DNA of 64,000 nucleotides. It comes from Clostridia bacterium. GTDB taxonomy: Bacteria; Bacillota; Clostridia; Christensenellales; Aristaeellaceae. The first letter of the stretch is position 1, and each line of letters opens with the position of its first letter. Below are positions 8,211 through 16,879 of the stretch, one piece after another. A program made the translations under genes and the position numbers. The notes below the pieces were generated by a model, which saw nothing but the letters and a program-made list of their open reading frames with translations, did not search any database and was not told where the DNA came from. The DNA lies in contig JAFUZM010000042.1 of NCBI GenBank assembly GCA_017476605.1, positions 1 through 64,000 of the forward strand, written 5' to 3'.

Positions 8211-9344
8211 TTAGGTATTTTTAAAGAAAAGTGACACTGAATCAATGATAAAGGAGCAATCTTCGTTTGTTAAGTTATAGTACATAGGCAAGCGCACAAG
8301 CCTATCGCTCTCGCGAGTGGTAAAAACATCCTCACCATTAAAACGGCCAAACTTCTTTCCTGCTGGTGCACTATGTAAAGGCACATAGTGGAAAGTGCAT
8401 TGTATGCCACGCTCTCTCATAAAGCAGATAAAGCGTGAACGTTCATCCAAATTTCGACACTTTAAGTAATACATATGAGCGTTGTGGACACATCCCTCTG
8501 GGATTGTGGGCAACTCTACTCGTCCTCTTTGTTCAAGCGGTTTAAATGCTTTATTATACATGTTCCATGTTTTTAATCGATTTTCATTGATTTCATCTGC
8601 CATTTCTAGCTGTGCCCATAGGTAGGCTGCATTCATATCGCTGGGGAGATAGCTATCACCAAAATCTACCCAAGTGTATTTATCTACTTGACCACGGAAA
8701 AACTTAGAACGATTCGTTCCTTTTTCCCTAAGGATTTCAGCAGCGTCATTATATTTTGGATTGTTGATAATCAAAGCCCCACCTTCACCCATGGAGTAAT
8801 TCTTCGTTTCATGGAATGAATAACAACCAAAATCGCCAATGGTACCTAATGCCTTCTCTTTATAGGTACTCATCACTCCTTGGGCAGAGTCTTCCACTAC
8901 TTTCAGATTATGACGATTTGCAATATCTATGATACAATCCATTTCACATGCTACTCCAGCATAATGAACGGGCACAATTACTTTTGTCTTGGCAGTGATT
9001 GCTTCCTCGATTTTCGCCTCGTCAATGTTCATTGTGTCTGGCCGAATGTCCACAAATACCAACTTTGCTCCTGCTAACACAAAAGAATTCGCAGTGCTTG
9101 AAAATGTAAAGCTAGGAAGTATCACTTCATCACCAGGTTTGATATGACACAACATTGCTGCCATATCTAGTGCGGTAGAGGCACTGGTAGTCAGCAATGC
9201 TTTCTGTGCTTTGAAGCGCTTTTCCAACCATGAGTTGCATTTCTTGGTAAACTGTCCATCTCCGCAAATTTTATGAGCGTCTATTGTCTGCCTCACATAT
9301 TCTAATTCTTTGCCAGTAAATGGTGCGATATTGAAGTCAATCAT
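8211..9344 (-). CDS. wecE: dTDP-4-amino-4,6-dideoxygalactose transaminase, WecE/RffA-like
   Basis: A 377-residue PLP enzyme of the DegT/DnrJ/EryC1 family. Its sequence follows E. coli RffA (WecE) closely as I recall it: CGDGQFTKKC near residue 32, GDEVILPSFTFSSTANSFV near 75, VVEDSAQGVMSTYK near 152, SFHETKNYS with the Schiff-base lysine near 180, and REKGTNRSKFFRGQVDKYTW near 210. WecE converts dTDP-4-keto-6-deoxyglucose to dTDP-Fuc4N with glutamate. The substrate would be made by the rfbB product at 24604. It is first in a six-gene minus-strand operon and has a strong GGGGAGG ribosome site 8 bases from its ATG. The precise product here could differ from Fuc4N. Confidence 0.88.
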   Translation of the reverse strand: MIDFNIAPFTGKELEYVRQTIDAHKICGDGQFTKKCNSWLEKRFKAQKALLTTSASTALDMAAMLCHIKPGDEVILPSFTFSSTANSFVLAGAKLVFVDIRPDTMNIDEAKIEEAITAKTKVIVPVHYAGVACEMDCIIDIANRHNLKVVEDSAQGVMSTYKEKALGTIGDFGCYSFHETKNYSMGEGGALIINNPKYNDAAEILREKGTNRSKFFRGQVDKYTWVDFGDSYLPSDMNAAYLWAQLEMADEINENRLKTWNMYNKAFKPLEQRGRVELPTIPEGCVHNAHMYYLKCRNLDERSRFICFMRERGIQCTFHYVPLHSAPAGKKFGRFNGEDVFTTRESDRLVRLPMYYNLTNEDCSFIIDSVSLFFKNT

Positions 9345-9406
9345 TATAAAATCCTCCCCTAAAAGTGGTGTAAGCAGAATATGCTCGATTAAAATCGATG
9401 TTTAGA

Positions 9407-9435
9407 ATTATACTAATAACAAAAGAGTGGGAAAA
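9407..9435 (-). promoter_or_regulatory. Candidate promoter of the wecE operon
   Basis: On the minus strand a perfect TATAAT (plus-strand 9407-9412) lies about 60 bases ahead of wecE. At 17-base spacing the upstream hexamer is only TTTTCC (9430-9435), so the -35 is weak. This is the only good -10 seen in the divergent gap before hprK. Confidence 0.35.
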
Positions 9436-9606
9436 TAATATTGGAATAGTCGAAGTTTGAACAAAAACAGCTATAAACCACAAGCTGCATTTTTATGATC
9501 AACATAAAACTGGTGTGATAATAGCGGGTGTTATATTCCATTAAATAGTAGAAACAACTGATCCATGTATGATTAAGTTGAGGAAAGTGCCTTTTTCGAG
9601 GGATAA

Positions 9607-9756
9607 GCCATTATCGCTCCCAAAAAGATCCTTTATAACAGCTCATTTTCAGAACGTGAAACTGGCGTTGTTGACTTTCCTCATCCGAATTATGTATGGG
9701 ATCCAAGGAAACAGAAGATGATTCGACTTGTCATCAACGTAAGAAGGAGAGAATTG
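9607..9756 (+). other. Open 50-codon frame fused upstream of hprK, possible gene remnant
   Basis: The 9345-9756 gap is divergent. Its last 150 bases are open in the hprK frame from just after a TAA at 9604 to the hprK ATG, with coding-like composition (TGVVDFPHPNYVWDPRKQK near 9661-9717). HprK proteins begin at the downstream ATG, so this is probably the C-terminal remnant of a lost upstream gene, or chance. I could not assign it to a family. The rest of the gap holds only the promoter noted above. Confidence 0.3.
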
Positions 9757-10689
9757 ATGAATGTTACAGTAGAACAATTTGCAAGTCAACTGAATCTTAA
9801 GGTATTAAGAACATCTGAAACAGCGAAGGAACGATTGATTCAGGTTCCAGATATTTGCCGCCCGGGATTGCAGTTTGCCGGATATTTTGATGTCTTTGCC
9901 TATGAACGTCCACAACTGATCGGCAAAACGGAAATGGCGTTTTTGAAAAGCCTGAATCCGGAGATACGAACAAAGCGACTGGAGCGGTACTTTTCATATG
10001 AACTGCCTTGCGTTGTGATTGCACGGGGAATGAGCTGCCCTGAGGAGATGAAACGAATTGCAGGTACACATGCAATTCCCATTTATGGAACCCAGGAGGT
10101 AACCTCGACGTTCTCAGCAGATGCTATTGAGTACCTGGCTGAAGCATTTGCACCGCATGAAAACCGTCATGGCGTCCTTATGGACGTGTTTGGTGTCGGT
10201 GTTCTTATTACCGGTGACAGCGGGGTCGGGAAAAGCGAGTGCGCACTTGAGCTGATCAATCATGGGCATCAGCTTGTGGCGGATGACGTTGTAGACTTTT
10301 CAAGAATAGGCACCAGTTTGTTTGGTGAGGCACCGGAAGTCGTACGTGACCTCATGGAACTCCGTGGCGTTGGTATCGTGGATGTAAAGAAGATTTTTGG
10401 AATCGGCGCTGTCGTGCGCAGGAAAAAGCTGGATCTGATCATCCATATTGCCATGTGGCAGGATGGGAAAAACTATGATCGTCTGGGACGCTCTGATCTG
10501 AGCGAGAACATCCTTGGAATAGATGTCCCCATGATGGACGTTCCAGTAAGACCGGGACGAAGTCTTGCAACCATTGTGGAGATTGCAGCCAGACGCTGGG
10601 CCCTGGCAAAAGAAGGATACGAGGCGACAGAGGAACTGGACCAGAGACTGTGGCGAAAATACGGAACATCCGAATCAAAAACAGAATAG
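9757..10689 (+). CDS. hprK: HPr kinase/phosphorylase
   Basis: A 310-residue protein with the full HprK architecture: an N-terminal domain, then the P-loop GDSGVGKSECALELI near residue 152 and the HprK signature MELRGVGIVDVKKIFG near 204. The C-terminal segment VPVRPGRSLATIVEIAA is also typical. The enzyme phosphorylates and dephosphorylates Ser46 of HPr or Crh, controlling carbon catabolite repression. ATG 9757 is chosen because AAGGAGAG precedes it by 6 bases and it gives the normal family length; the longer reading to 9718 adds 13 unrelated residues. It stands alone, with no PTS gene in the window, and is closed by a terminator that it shares with a convergent membrane gene. Confidence 0.95.
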   Translation: MNVTVEQFASQLNLKVLRTSETAKERLIQVPDICRPGLQFAGYFDVFAYERPQLIGKTEMAFLKSLNPEIRTKRLERYFSYELPCVVIARGMSCPEEMKRIAGTHAIPIYGTQEVTSTFSADAIEYLAEAFAPHENRHGVLMDVFGVGVLITGDSGVGKSECALELINHGHQLVADDVVDFSRIGTSLFGEAPEVVRDLMELRGVGIVDVKKIFGIGAVVRRKKLDLIIHIAMWQDGKNYDRLGRSDLSENILGIDVPMMDVPVRPGRSLATIVEIAARRWALAKEGYEATEELDQRLWRKYGTSESKTE

Positions 10690-10695
10690 GAGAAA

Positions 10696-10719
10696 ACAGG
10701 TGTGCTGCGCCTGTTTTTT
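10696..10719 (+). terminator. Rho-independent terminator after hprK
   Basis: Stem ACAGGTGT/GCGCCTGT (8 pairs, two G-U) with a GCT loop at 10696-10714, followed by six T to 10719. A short A-run precedes the stem, so it may also serve the convergent gene ending at 10721. Confidence 0.75.
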
Positions 10720-10720
10720 G

Positions 10721-12301
10721 TCAATAGAGCGTGTCGATGACCTCACTGGCATCATCAAAGGCGTAAACGTAGATGTTCTCATCCTGGTAAATCAGATTCT
10801 CTTCTTTGGCAAAGGGAACATAATTTTCCATCTCTGCATCATCCACAACAACGAAGATTTCGCCCTCCGGGAAGGACTCAAGATGCCGCTTTACCTGGAG
10901 ACCATCATAGGGACGTGGAGTGTTCCACGCACCAAATGTCGTGATTTCCAGTTCACCGTTGGTGAATTCTGTAAGGAGATTTCCATTCCAGAAGGTAGCA
11001 AATCCGTTTTCGTAGTAGTGATCATAGAGCCACTGAGCGGCACGCTCCCGGCTGGTGTCATAATCGGGAACATCGGTGTCAATGGAATAATGGGAATCGA
11101 CAAAGAAGAATGCAACGAGCAGCGTGAGCAGAACCGTGCAAAGGATGGGGGTATGTTTTAGCCATTTGCGCAGGAGCATGAACATGGCAAGAGTCAGAAA
11201 GACAGCACCGGCGATGAAATAGGAAATAGCATCTACGCCAACACTGAAGTAAGGGTCGTCAATGATCATGACCAGGATCATGACAAAGACACAGGCGACA
11301 AGAGCAAAGCATGGAACCATGCGCTCGGAAAACGGAAGCTCTTTACGATTCTTCTTTAGGAGAAGGAAGGGCGCAATGAGCCCGAACAGGACGAATGCGA
11401 TGATGACAATATCAATAAAGCCATAGATGGAAACCAGTGCTTTTTCCTCCTGATAGCCCATATAGGTAAGGAATCCGTCAAACCAGGGCAGGAAGGAGGA
11501 AAGCTTGAAGGTTTTGAGAATGGAGTCACCAAACTGCTGGAAGGAATATTTCTCAGCCAGAACATTGGTATTGATCAGGTAGCCAATGAACATAAAGAGG
11601 AGAGAAAAGAGGGAAACCAGAAGGAAAAGACCTTCTTCCTCCCTGATGCAGTCCTTGAGTGTTTCCTTTTCGGCGATCATCCGATGGAAAAAGAGAAGGA
11701 GGGCGCTGAGAAAAAGAGGAACGGAAATAATGAGGAGCATGCGAACGCCGGAGAGCCCGCCCCACAGACTGAGAAGAGCCAGAATCGGCAGGCGGATAAT
11801 GCCGTGCTTCTTTTTTGAGATATGCATGACCAGCAGGAAGATCCAGCAGGCAAGCATGAAGTAGACGGTATAGAAGCCGAACCAGGTAAAATCAAAGCGA
11901 TGATACCAGCTGTAGGGAAGGACAAGAATGGCAGCGGCATATAGGGATTCGACGCCGATCCCGGCAGCTTTTGCGGCAAAGATCAGGGACAGAGCTGCCC
12001 CGATCATCAGGATCGCATTGGAGAAGACTCTGGCAGAGTGCCAGGAATCCGGGAAAAGCTTTAGTGCCAGCTGATAAAGCGGAACCGGGCTGACAATTCG
12101 GATTTCCGTCGAGTAATACCAGTTCTCACTGAGCAGCTTACCTTCCTTGTTGAGCTCGTTGGCCAGAACCATTTCGGATGCGCTGTCCGCATCAAGGCCG
12201 TGCTGGCCAAAAATTGCAGAGGTATAAACATTATATCCGATGGCAAGGACAACAAGAAGGATTCCGAGAATCGTGAAAATGCGATTGCTTTTTGTACTCA
12301 T
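10721..12301 (-). CDS. Polytopic membrane protein, putative GT-C glycosyltransferase, dispersed family member C
   Basis: A 526-residue paralogue of the genes at 180, 2669, 48688 and 50373, and the copy closest to the family consensus. LDADSASEMV near residue 37 and WYYSTE near 62 follow the first membrane segment. GVRM near 185, GYQEE near 275 and FATFWNGN followed by TEFTNG near 430 mark the rest, and the C-terminus reads YAFDDASEV. ATG 12301 is preferred, with GAGG 5 bases ahead, over the upstream in-frame GTG at 12316. It lies in the GC-richer part of the window and uses matching codons, so the family is not confined to the AT-rich islands. It follows another large membrane protein gene on the same strand by 28 bases. 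Confidence 0.72.
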   Translation of the reverse strand: MSTKSNRIFTILGILLVVLAIGYNVYTSAIFGQHGLDADSASEMVLANELNKEGKLLSENWYYSTEIRIVSPVPLYQLALKLFPDSWHSARVFSNAILMIGAALSLIFAAKAAGIGVESLYAAAILVLPYSWYHRFDFTWFGFYTVYFMLACWIFLLVMHISKKKHGIIRLPILALLSLWGGLSGVRMLLIISVPLFLSALLLFFHRMIAEKETLKDCIREEEGLFLLVSLFSLLFMFIGYLINTNVLAEKYSFQQFGDSILKTFKLSSFLPWFDGFLTYMGYQEEKALVSIYGFIDIVIIAFVLFGLIAPFLLLKKNRKELPFSERMVPCFALVACVFVMILVMIIDDPYFSVGVDAISYFIAGAVFLTLAMFMLLRKWLKHTPILCTVLLTLLVAFFFVDSHYSIDTDVPDYDTSRERAAQWLYDHYYENGFATFWNGNLLTEFTNGELEITTFGAWNTPRPYDGLQVKRHLESFPEGEIFVVVDDAEMENYVPFAKEENLIYQDENIYVYAFDDASEVIDTLY

Positions 12302-12329
12302 ACATACCTCGATCACTGCCGGAGAGCTG

Positions 12330-13859
12330 TCAGTGCCTGAGATTGAGCAGGCGATAGTCTCCGGCTGTTTTTACTTCTTCATACTTTGTTTCAAATATCG
12401 CCGCAACGCGCGGATCATATGGCGGGCTGAACGAACGATCAGATGTATAGATCACGACCCAGTTTGGGGGAGAGGATTCAAAGAAGGCGACAATTTCATC
12501 CATAATGGCGGGATTCGCGTCTGCCAGAACTTCCTGCAGAAAATAATAACGAAAACAGGGAAGGACGCCTGCAGCAACATCCCACTTGGGTTCAACCCGG
12601 TAGGGATAGATGGAGGAACGCTCGGACTCTGGGATTTCGCTGACTAAAGACTTAGCGTTCTCAAAGAAGGTGGGAAGGGTCTTGCGTGCCTCCAGCCGCC
12701 GGCTATTTGCCAGAGAACACTGGAGGACAAGCCAGAGCGTGCAGGGGATGAGCGGCAGATAAATCAACCGTTTCATCCAGGAAGCGCGTAATTGCAATTT
12801 ATGGCATTTGGTGAGAAGAAGGGTTCCTGAGATGACGGCAAGAGGAATACCGAGCATCAGGTAATGGTCATAATATTTGTGCGAAATGAATGCGCCCAGA
12901 AGTGAGGCAAAGGATGAAAGGGCAAAGGAAAGAGAAAAATCATACGATTTTGTAAACAGGTAACAGAGTGCACCTGCCAGAGAAAGAAGGGCAAAAAACA
13001 GTGCAGTGTGACCGTAATCCGAAAAAAGAAGCTCCCGCAGTCGGCCAACGGTATATTCGGAGGTCGTTCCGGAGTACAGAATGTTGTGTAAAATGGATGC
13101 CTCATAGGAGGCCAAAAGAGCACCGTTTGCAGCGAGCCAGAGGACAACAGGAAGAAGAATAAGCAGGCAGCCCAGGATGAATCCAGAAGCAGAGGCAAGA
13201 AGGATGGACCATTGCCGCCTTACAATCAGGGAGAGGATCATTCCGAATACGAAAGCGGCAATAGGAAGGGCGTTATTGGCTCTGGTCAGAAAGCAAACCA
13301 TGAAGCAAAGGCCGACAATTCCAGCAAAGCGGCGAATGACATGCTTGGAAGGAAGGCTGCTGGATGTTTCGGTTTGAAAGACCTCAAACAGAGCATAAAG
13401 GGCAATCCATGTAAACAGATTGGTGTATTCCTCGGACAGGTTGCCCTCACCGACAAGGCTACAGGTGAAGGCCAGATAAAGAATCTGGGGGAGAAGTGAG
13501 GAAACCGTAAAAAAGCGTGTGGAGAAGGCCGCGATGACCAGAAGGGTGAAAAACAGGAAGAGAACTTCCTGCAGGAAAATGGGGAGGGTCAGATATCCGT
13601 CTCCAAAACTCTGAGGAATCCATTGAAGAAGAAACAATATTGGGCCTTTGTGGTCCCAGATATCAAGATAGGGGCGATAATGATGTGCCAGGGCGGTGCC
13701 CATGGTCATGTAGATGGAACTGTCACTGCTGTAACTTGGCCCCAGCGGTGTATTGGAGGTATAAAGAAACAGGGCATAGACAAACGAAAGCAAAAGCGAA
13801 GAGAGGAGGACAAAAGCCAGATGTGGCTTACCTCTTTGAAGGGTTCTGGATTGAGCCAA
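12330..13859 (-). CDS. Polytopic membrane glycosyltransferase-like protein (GT39/ArnT-like GT-C)
   Basis: A 509-residue protein with about ten membrane segments. The first outer loop carries SSDSSIYMTMG and then DIWDHKGPILF near residues 65-75, a pattern seen in GT39/ArnT-like enzymes of the GT-C class where the first-loop Asp is catalytic. The soluble C-terminus contains PNWVVIYTSD. The gene at 47041 shares the DHKGP motif and the PDYVV tail and is its paralogue. TTG at 13859 is a good start, with AAGGAG 7 bases ahead, and it overlaps the upstream gene by 32 bases, implying coupling. Donor and acceptor are unknown; a polyprenyl-phosphate sugar donor is expected for the class. Confidence 0.72.
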   Translation of the reverse strand: MAQSRTLQRGKPHLAFVLLSSLLLSFVYALFLYTSNTPLGPSYSSDSSIYMTMGTALAHHYRPYLDIWDHKGPILFLLQWIPQSFGDGYLTLPIFLQEVLFLFFTLLVIAAFSTRFFTVSSLLPQILYLAFTCSLVGEGNLSEEYTNLFTWIALYALFEVFQTETSSSLPSKHVIRRFAGIVGLCFMVCFLTRANNALPIAAFVFGMILSLIVRRQWSILLASASGFILGCLLILLPVVLWLAANGALLASYEASILHNILYSGTTSEYTVGRLRELLFSDYGHTALFFALLSLAGALCYLFTKSYDFSLSFALSSFASLLGAFISHKYYDHYLMLGIPLAVISGTLLLTKCHKLQLRASWMKRLIYLPLIPCTLWLVLQCSLANSRRLEARKTLPTFFENAKSLVSEIPESERSSIYPYRVEPKWDVAAGVLPCFRYYFLQEVLADANPAIMDEIVAFFESSPPNWVVIYTSDRSFSPPYDPRVAAIFETKYEEVKTAGDYRLLNLRH

Positions 13860-15624
13860 TGGACGACTCCTTTCCGGTCAGCAGAAGGCCGAGCATTGCG
13901 GGCAGTGCATAAAGAAGCGGGAAAATATATCGGATTTCACCGCTTTTTGGTGAAAAGAGACAGATGATAAAGGTTCCGATAAAGAATGACCAGGGCGCAA
14001 TGCAGCGAAATCCGTATTTGAGCGCAAGCGCTGCCAGCAAAACGAAAAAGGCCCAGGTGATAAAGGGAACATAAAAGAGGATGCCCAGAACCGGCAAACG
14101 CCGCAGGACATAGTAGACCGTATTATAAAAGGAAAGCCGGGCATCGCTTAACGCAGGATTCTGTGTAAGCACGAGTGAATCAACATCCGGTGAATTGAGT
14201 GTCAGACAGAGAACGGTATTGCTCTCCGAGGGATAGAAATAACCATAGATCATATTGAGCCAGGCATCCAGATAAACGCCGGGATGACGAATGCCCATGC
14301 GTCCCCATGTTTTAAAATAGGCAATGTAATCCGAACGGGAGGCATCCGGATTTGAGCGATCTTTAACGGCATCACTGAGACGCGGGTCATAATCGTTAAA
14401 GCTGTCTAGGCTTAGGACAGAGGAGACAGCGGTTTTCTCCTCCTCGGAAATATCCTCCGGATACTCATTAAAATAGCGGGCCGTTTGCTGGAACGGAATG
14501 GAAAGCATCTCGTGAGTTTCGCCTGGGAGGACACCAAGGATGGGCAGCAAAACCATGGAATAGATAAGGAACAGAGCGATGGAAATACCAGAGGACAAAA
14601 GAATCCGCGGGCGTACGGCCTTATAGGCCATAAAAAGGAAAAACGCAGAGAAAAGGAGTGCCGGGAATGCGCTTTTCCGCACGATCATAAGTAAAAATGA
14701 GATTAGAATAAAAGATACAGAATAGGGCTTTGATGTAAAGCATGTGCCATCGCTGAAATGGATACAAAGCATGGCTGTGAGATAGAGAAGAAGAAGCGGA
14801 ACGGCGGATACATCCTTGCACATGTTAAAGGCATAGGTGGCTGTTACCGGCCAGATTGCAAGAAACAGAGCCATTGATATGCCAAGAGAAAGCGGCATGC
14901 CGTGAGTATACAGATACGTAAGGAGGACGGCAAAGCCAAGGGATACTGCAGTCAGGCTGAGGATGCTGTAGAGTATTTGTCCTAAAGTGGCAGATCCCAA
15001 AGCAAGACCGGCTTGCATAAAAAGTCCATAGATGCAGGTCAGGAAGACGGGATGGTGATCCGTTAGCGCACTGCCATCTCCGATATAGCTTGGATACCCA
15101 AAAAACTGGAGAATCTGGTCATGCGTATCATAGATGTTGAGACCAGGCCAATAGAGGATCAAATAGGGAATGGATCCAAGGCACAGCACGATAAAGACAA
15201 ACAAAAAGTAAGTACTTGGCTTAATATGAAGGCTGCCTTCTGGGACTGAACGAAGGAGCCCGGAAAGGACGCAGCTGAGGAAACAGGTTGTAAAAAAGGC
15301 CAGCGAAAGGATGGCGCCGATGGCAGTGAACAGGGTTGCCCTGCTTTTAAAGATAAAACCATAGCTGTCGATCTGATCATAGGAATATCCGAACACAATG
15401 CTGACGGCAAACAAACAGGATAGAATCAGCGCGGCCAGGAAGATCGCAGATTCAGGACGATTGGAAACAAATGCCATGAAAACAGCAAAGAAGGACAGGA
15501 AAACAAAAAAGGAAGATGTGGAAAGTGAGGGAAAATACCGGATAAGGAAAAATGAACCTAAAAACGCAAGAAAGAAGGAGATGAGCCGGACGGCAAAAGG
15601 GGAAACCTTTTTTGAAAACAACAT
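13828..15624 (-). CDS. Large polytopic membrane protein, DUF6020-like
   Basis: A 598-residue protein with about twelve hydrophobic segments. After the fifth segment it reads LYWPGLNIYDTHDQ near residue 165 and then LTDHHPVFLT near 190, a layout I associate with the DUF6020 family of uncharacterised membrane proteins whose outer loop keeps an Asp and an HHP motif. That resembles GT-C active-site loops, so an extracytoplasmic glycosyltransferase role is possible but unproven. ATG 15624 has GAGG 5 bases ahead and is preferred over the longer frame to 15675. It is the first of three overlapping or closely spaced minus-strand membrane genes (13828, 12330, 10721) that look like one operon. Confidence 0.7.
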   Translation of the reverse strand: MLFSKKVSPFAVRLISFFLAFLGSFFLIRYFPSLSTSSFFVFLSFFAVFMAFVSNRPESAIFLAALILSCLFAVSIVFGYSYDQIDSYGFIFKSRATLFTAIGAILSLAFFTTCFLSCVLSGLLRSVPEGSLHIKPSTYFLFVFIVLCLGSIPYLILYWPGLNIYDTHDQILQFFGYPSYIGDGSALTDHHPVFLTCIYGLFMQAGLALGSATLGQILYSILSLTAVSLGFAVLLTYLYTHGMPLSLGISMALFLAIWPVTATYAFNMCKDVSAVPLLLLYLTAMLCIHFSDGTCFTSKPYSVSFILISFLLMIVRKSAFPALLFSAFFLFMAYKAVRPRILLSSGISIALFLIYSMVLLPILGVLPGETHEMLSIPFQQTARYFNEYPEDISEEEKTAVSSVLSLDSFNDYDPRLSDAVKDRSNPDASRSDYIAYFKTWGRMGIRHPGVYLDAWLNMIYGYFYPSESNTVLCLTLNSPDVDSLVLTQNPALSDARLSFYNTVYYVLRRLPVLGILFYVPFITWAFFVLLAALALKYGFRCIAPWSFFIGTFIICLFSPKSGEIRYIFPLLYALPAMLGLLLTGKESSIGSIQNPSKR

Positions 15625-15939
15625 AATTACCTCGATTGCGGATATGTCGTGTCCGGGAAATCCTGGAAAATTCAATGGCAGGGCTTCCCCAGAAACAAGA
15701 AAGTAACGTGTCGTGAAAAAATATGGTTGAATCTTTTCACTACACCTGTTAAACTCAGGAACGTTTCTGCATAAAATCGAGAGAACACATAGGAGACATT
15801 AACGAAACATCCTCAAAATCACGGTATAGAATAAAAGAAATTCCGGGAAAAGTAAAGGGGAAAGTGAAAAATCAACACTCATGACCCGTCGTTTGTACCG
15901 GGCGTTTACTGTTCTTGAGGGAGAAGGGATACAGGGAAA
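15625..15939 (-). other. Divergent intergenic region, 315 bases
   Basis: This gap separates the minus-strand membrane-protein operon from the plus-strand EamA gene and must contain promoters for both. I see no hexamer pair that is convincing on either strand, no terminator and no coding potential; open frames here are shadows. Confidence 0.4.
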
Positions 15940-16812
15940 ATGACAAACGAAAAACGACGCATGATCATGGCAAATGGACTGCTTCTCCTCACTGCCATGA
16001 TCTGGGGCTTGGCTTTCGTGGCTGTGAAAAACGCACTGGATGTATTTCCACCTGCACTTTTGGTGGGAATCCGGTATCTGTTTGCAACGGGCCTCAGTGC
16101 TTTTCTGTTTCGCGATCATTTGAAGGAACTATCGTGCAGAGACATCCTGGCAGGAGCGGTGACCGGCGCTTTCCTTGGAATGGCGTACATTGTCCAGACA
16201 ATCGGGCTTAAATATACGACAGGCGGAAAGAATGCATTTCTCACAGCGACATATGTGGTGCTTGTCCCCTTTGGGTGCCATTTTCTTTTTGGTGAGCGAC
16301 TGAATGCCCGCCATTATCTGGCAGCTGTCCTGCTTTTCATTGGCCTCGGTTTTCTTTCTCTTGGCGGCGAAAGGAGCGGTTTCAACCGTGGGGATCTTCT
16401 GTCGCTTCTCTGTGGCGTATTCTTTGCAGCCCATATGATTGTCATTCCGAGATATCAGAAAAACACGGATGTGTATGCGCTCATTGTTCTCCAGTTCCTG
16501 TTTTGTGCACTCATTGCGTTTGTCTGGCATCTTTTCTTTGAAAAGCATGAAGCGCTGTCGTTCTCGTTTGCGGCTTTCTGGCAGCTGTTTTACCTGGTTG
16601 TATTCAGCACCACGCTGGGAATGAGTCTGCAGAACATCGGCGAAAGCATGACAAAAGCGTCCTATGCAGCATTGATTCTCTCTCTTGAGTCAGTATTCGG
16701 TGTCCTGTTTTCGAGTCTGCTGCTTGGTGAAAAGCTGACAGTCCAGATGGGAATTGGATTTGCGGTGATCTTCCTTGGAATCATACTGAGCGTGACAGCC
16801 AGGGAAGGATAG
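15940..16812 (+). CDS. EamA-family (DMT superfamily) transporter
   Basis: A 290-residue protein with ten membrane helices in two EamA repeats. The first half contains MIWGLAFVAVKNALD near residue 23 and a GAFLGMAYIVQTIGLKYT segment near 78. The second repeat ends with the typical LILSLESVFGVLFSSLLLGE near 245, where the conserved Glu lies. Such DMT permeases export metabolites or amino acids, and the substrate cannot be read from the sequence. It is monocistronic: it starts after a divergent gap and a promoter for the next gene begins 9 bases after its stop. The ATG at 15940 has a GGGA-rich site; ATGs at 15961 and 15967 are less likely. Confidence 0.88.
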   Translation: MTNEKRRMIMANGLLLLTAMIWGLAFVAVKNALDVFPPALLVGIRYLFATGLSAFLFRDHLKELSCRDILAGAVTGAFLGMAYIVQTIGLKYTTGGKNAFLTATYVVLVPFGCHFLFGERLNARHYLAAVLLFIGLGFLSLGGERSGFNRGDLLSLLCGVFFAAHMIVIPRYQKNTDVYALIVLQFLFCALIAFVWHLFFEKHEALSFSFAAFWQLFYLVVFSTTLGMSLQNIGESMTKASYAALILSLESVFGVLFSSLLLGEKLTVQMGIGFAVIFLGIILSVTAREG

Positions 16813-16820
16813 CCGAAAAA

Positions 16821-16849
16821 TTGCCAGAATTGACGCGGTGGTGTATAAT
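16821..16849 (+). promoter_or_regulatory. Sigma-A-type promoter of the LCP-CapA operon
   Basis: TTGCCA at 16821-16826 and a perfect TATAAT at 16844-16849 are separated by exactly 17 bases. The expected transcript starts about 25 bases before the TTG start codon of the LCP gene. Confidence 0.75.
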
Positions 16850-16879
16850 CGGTGCATCATTTGATTCGGAGGGACAGGC

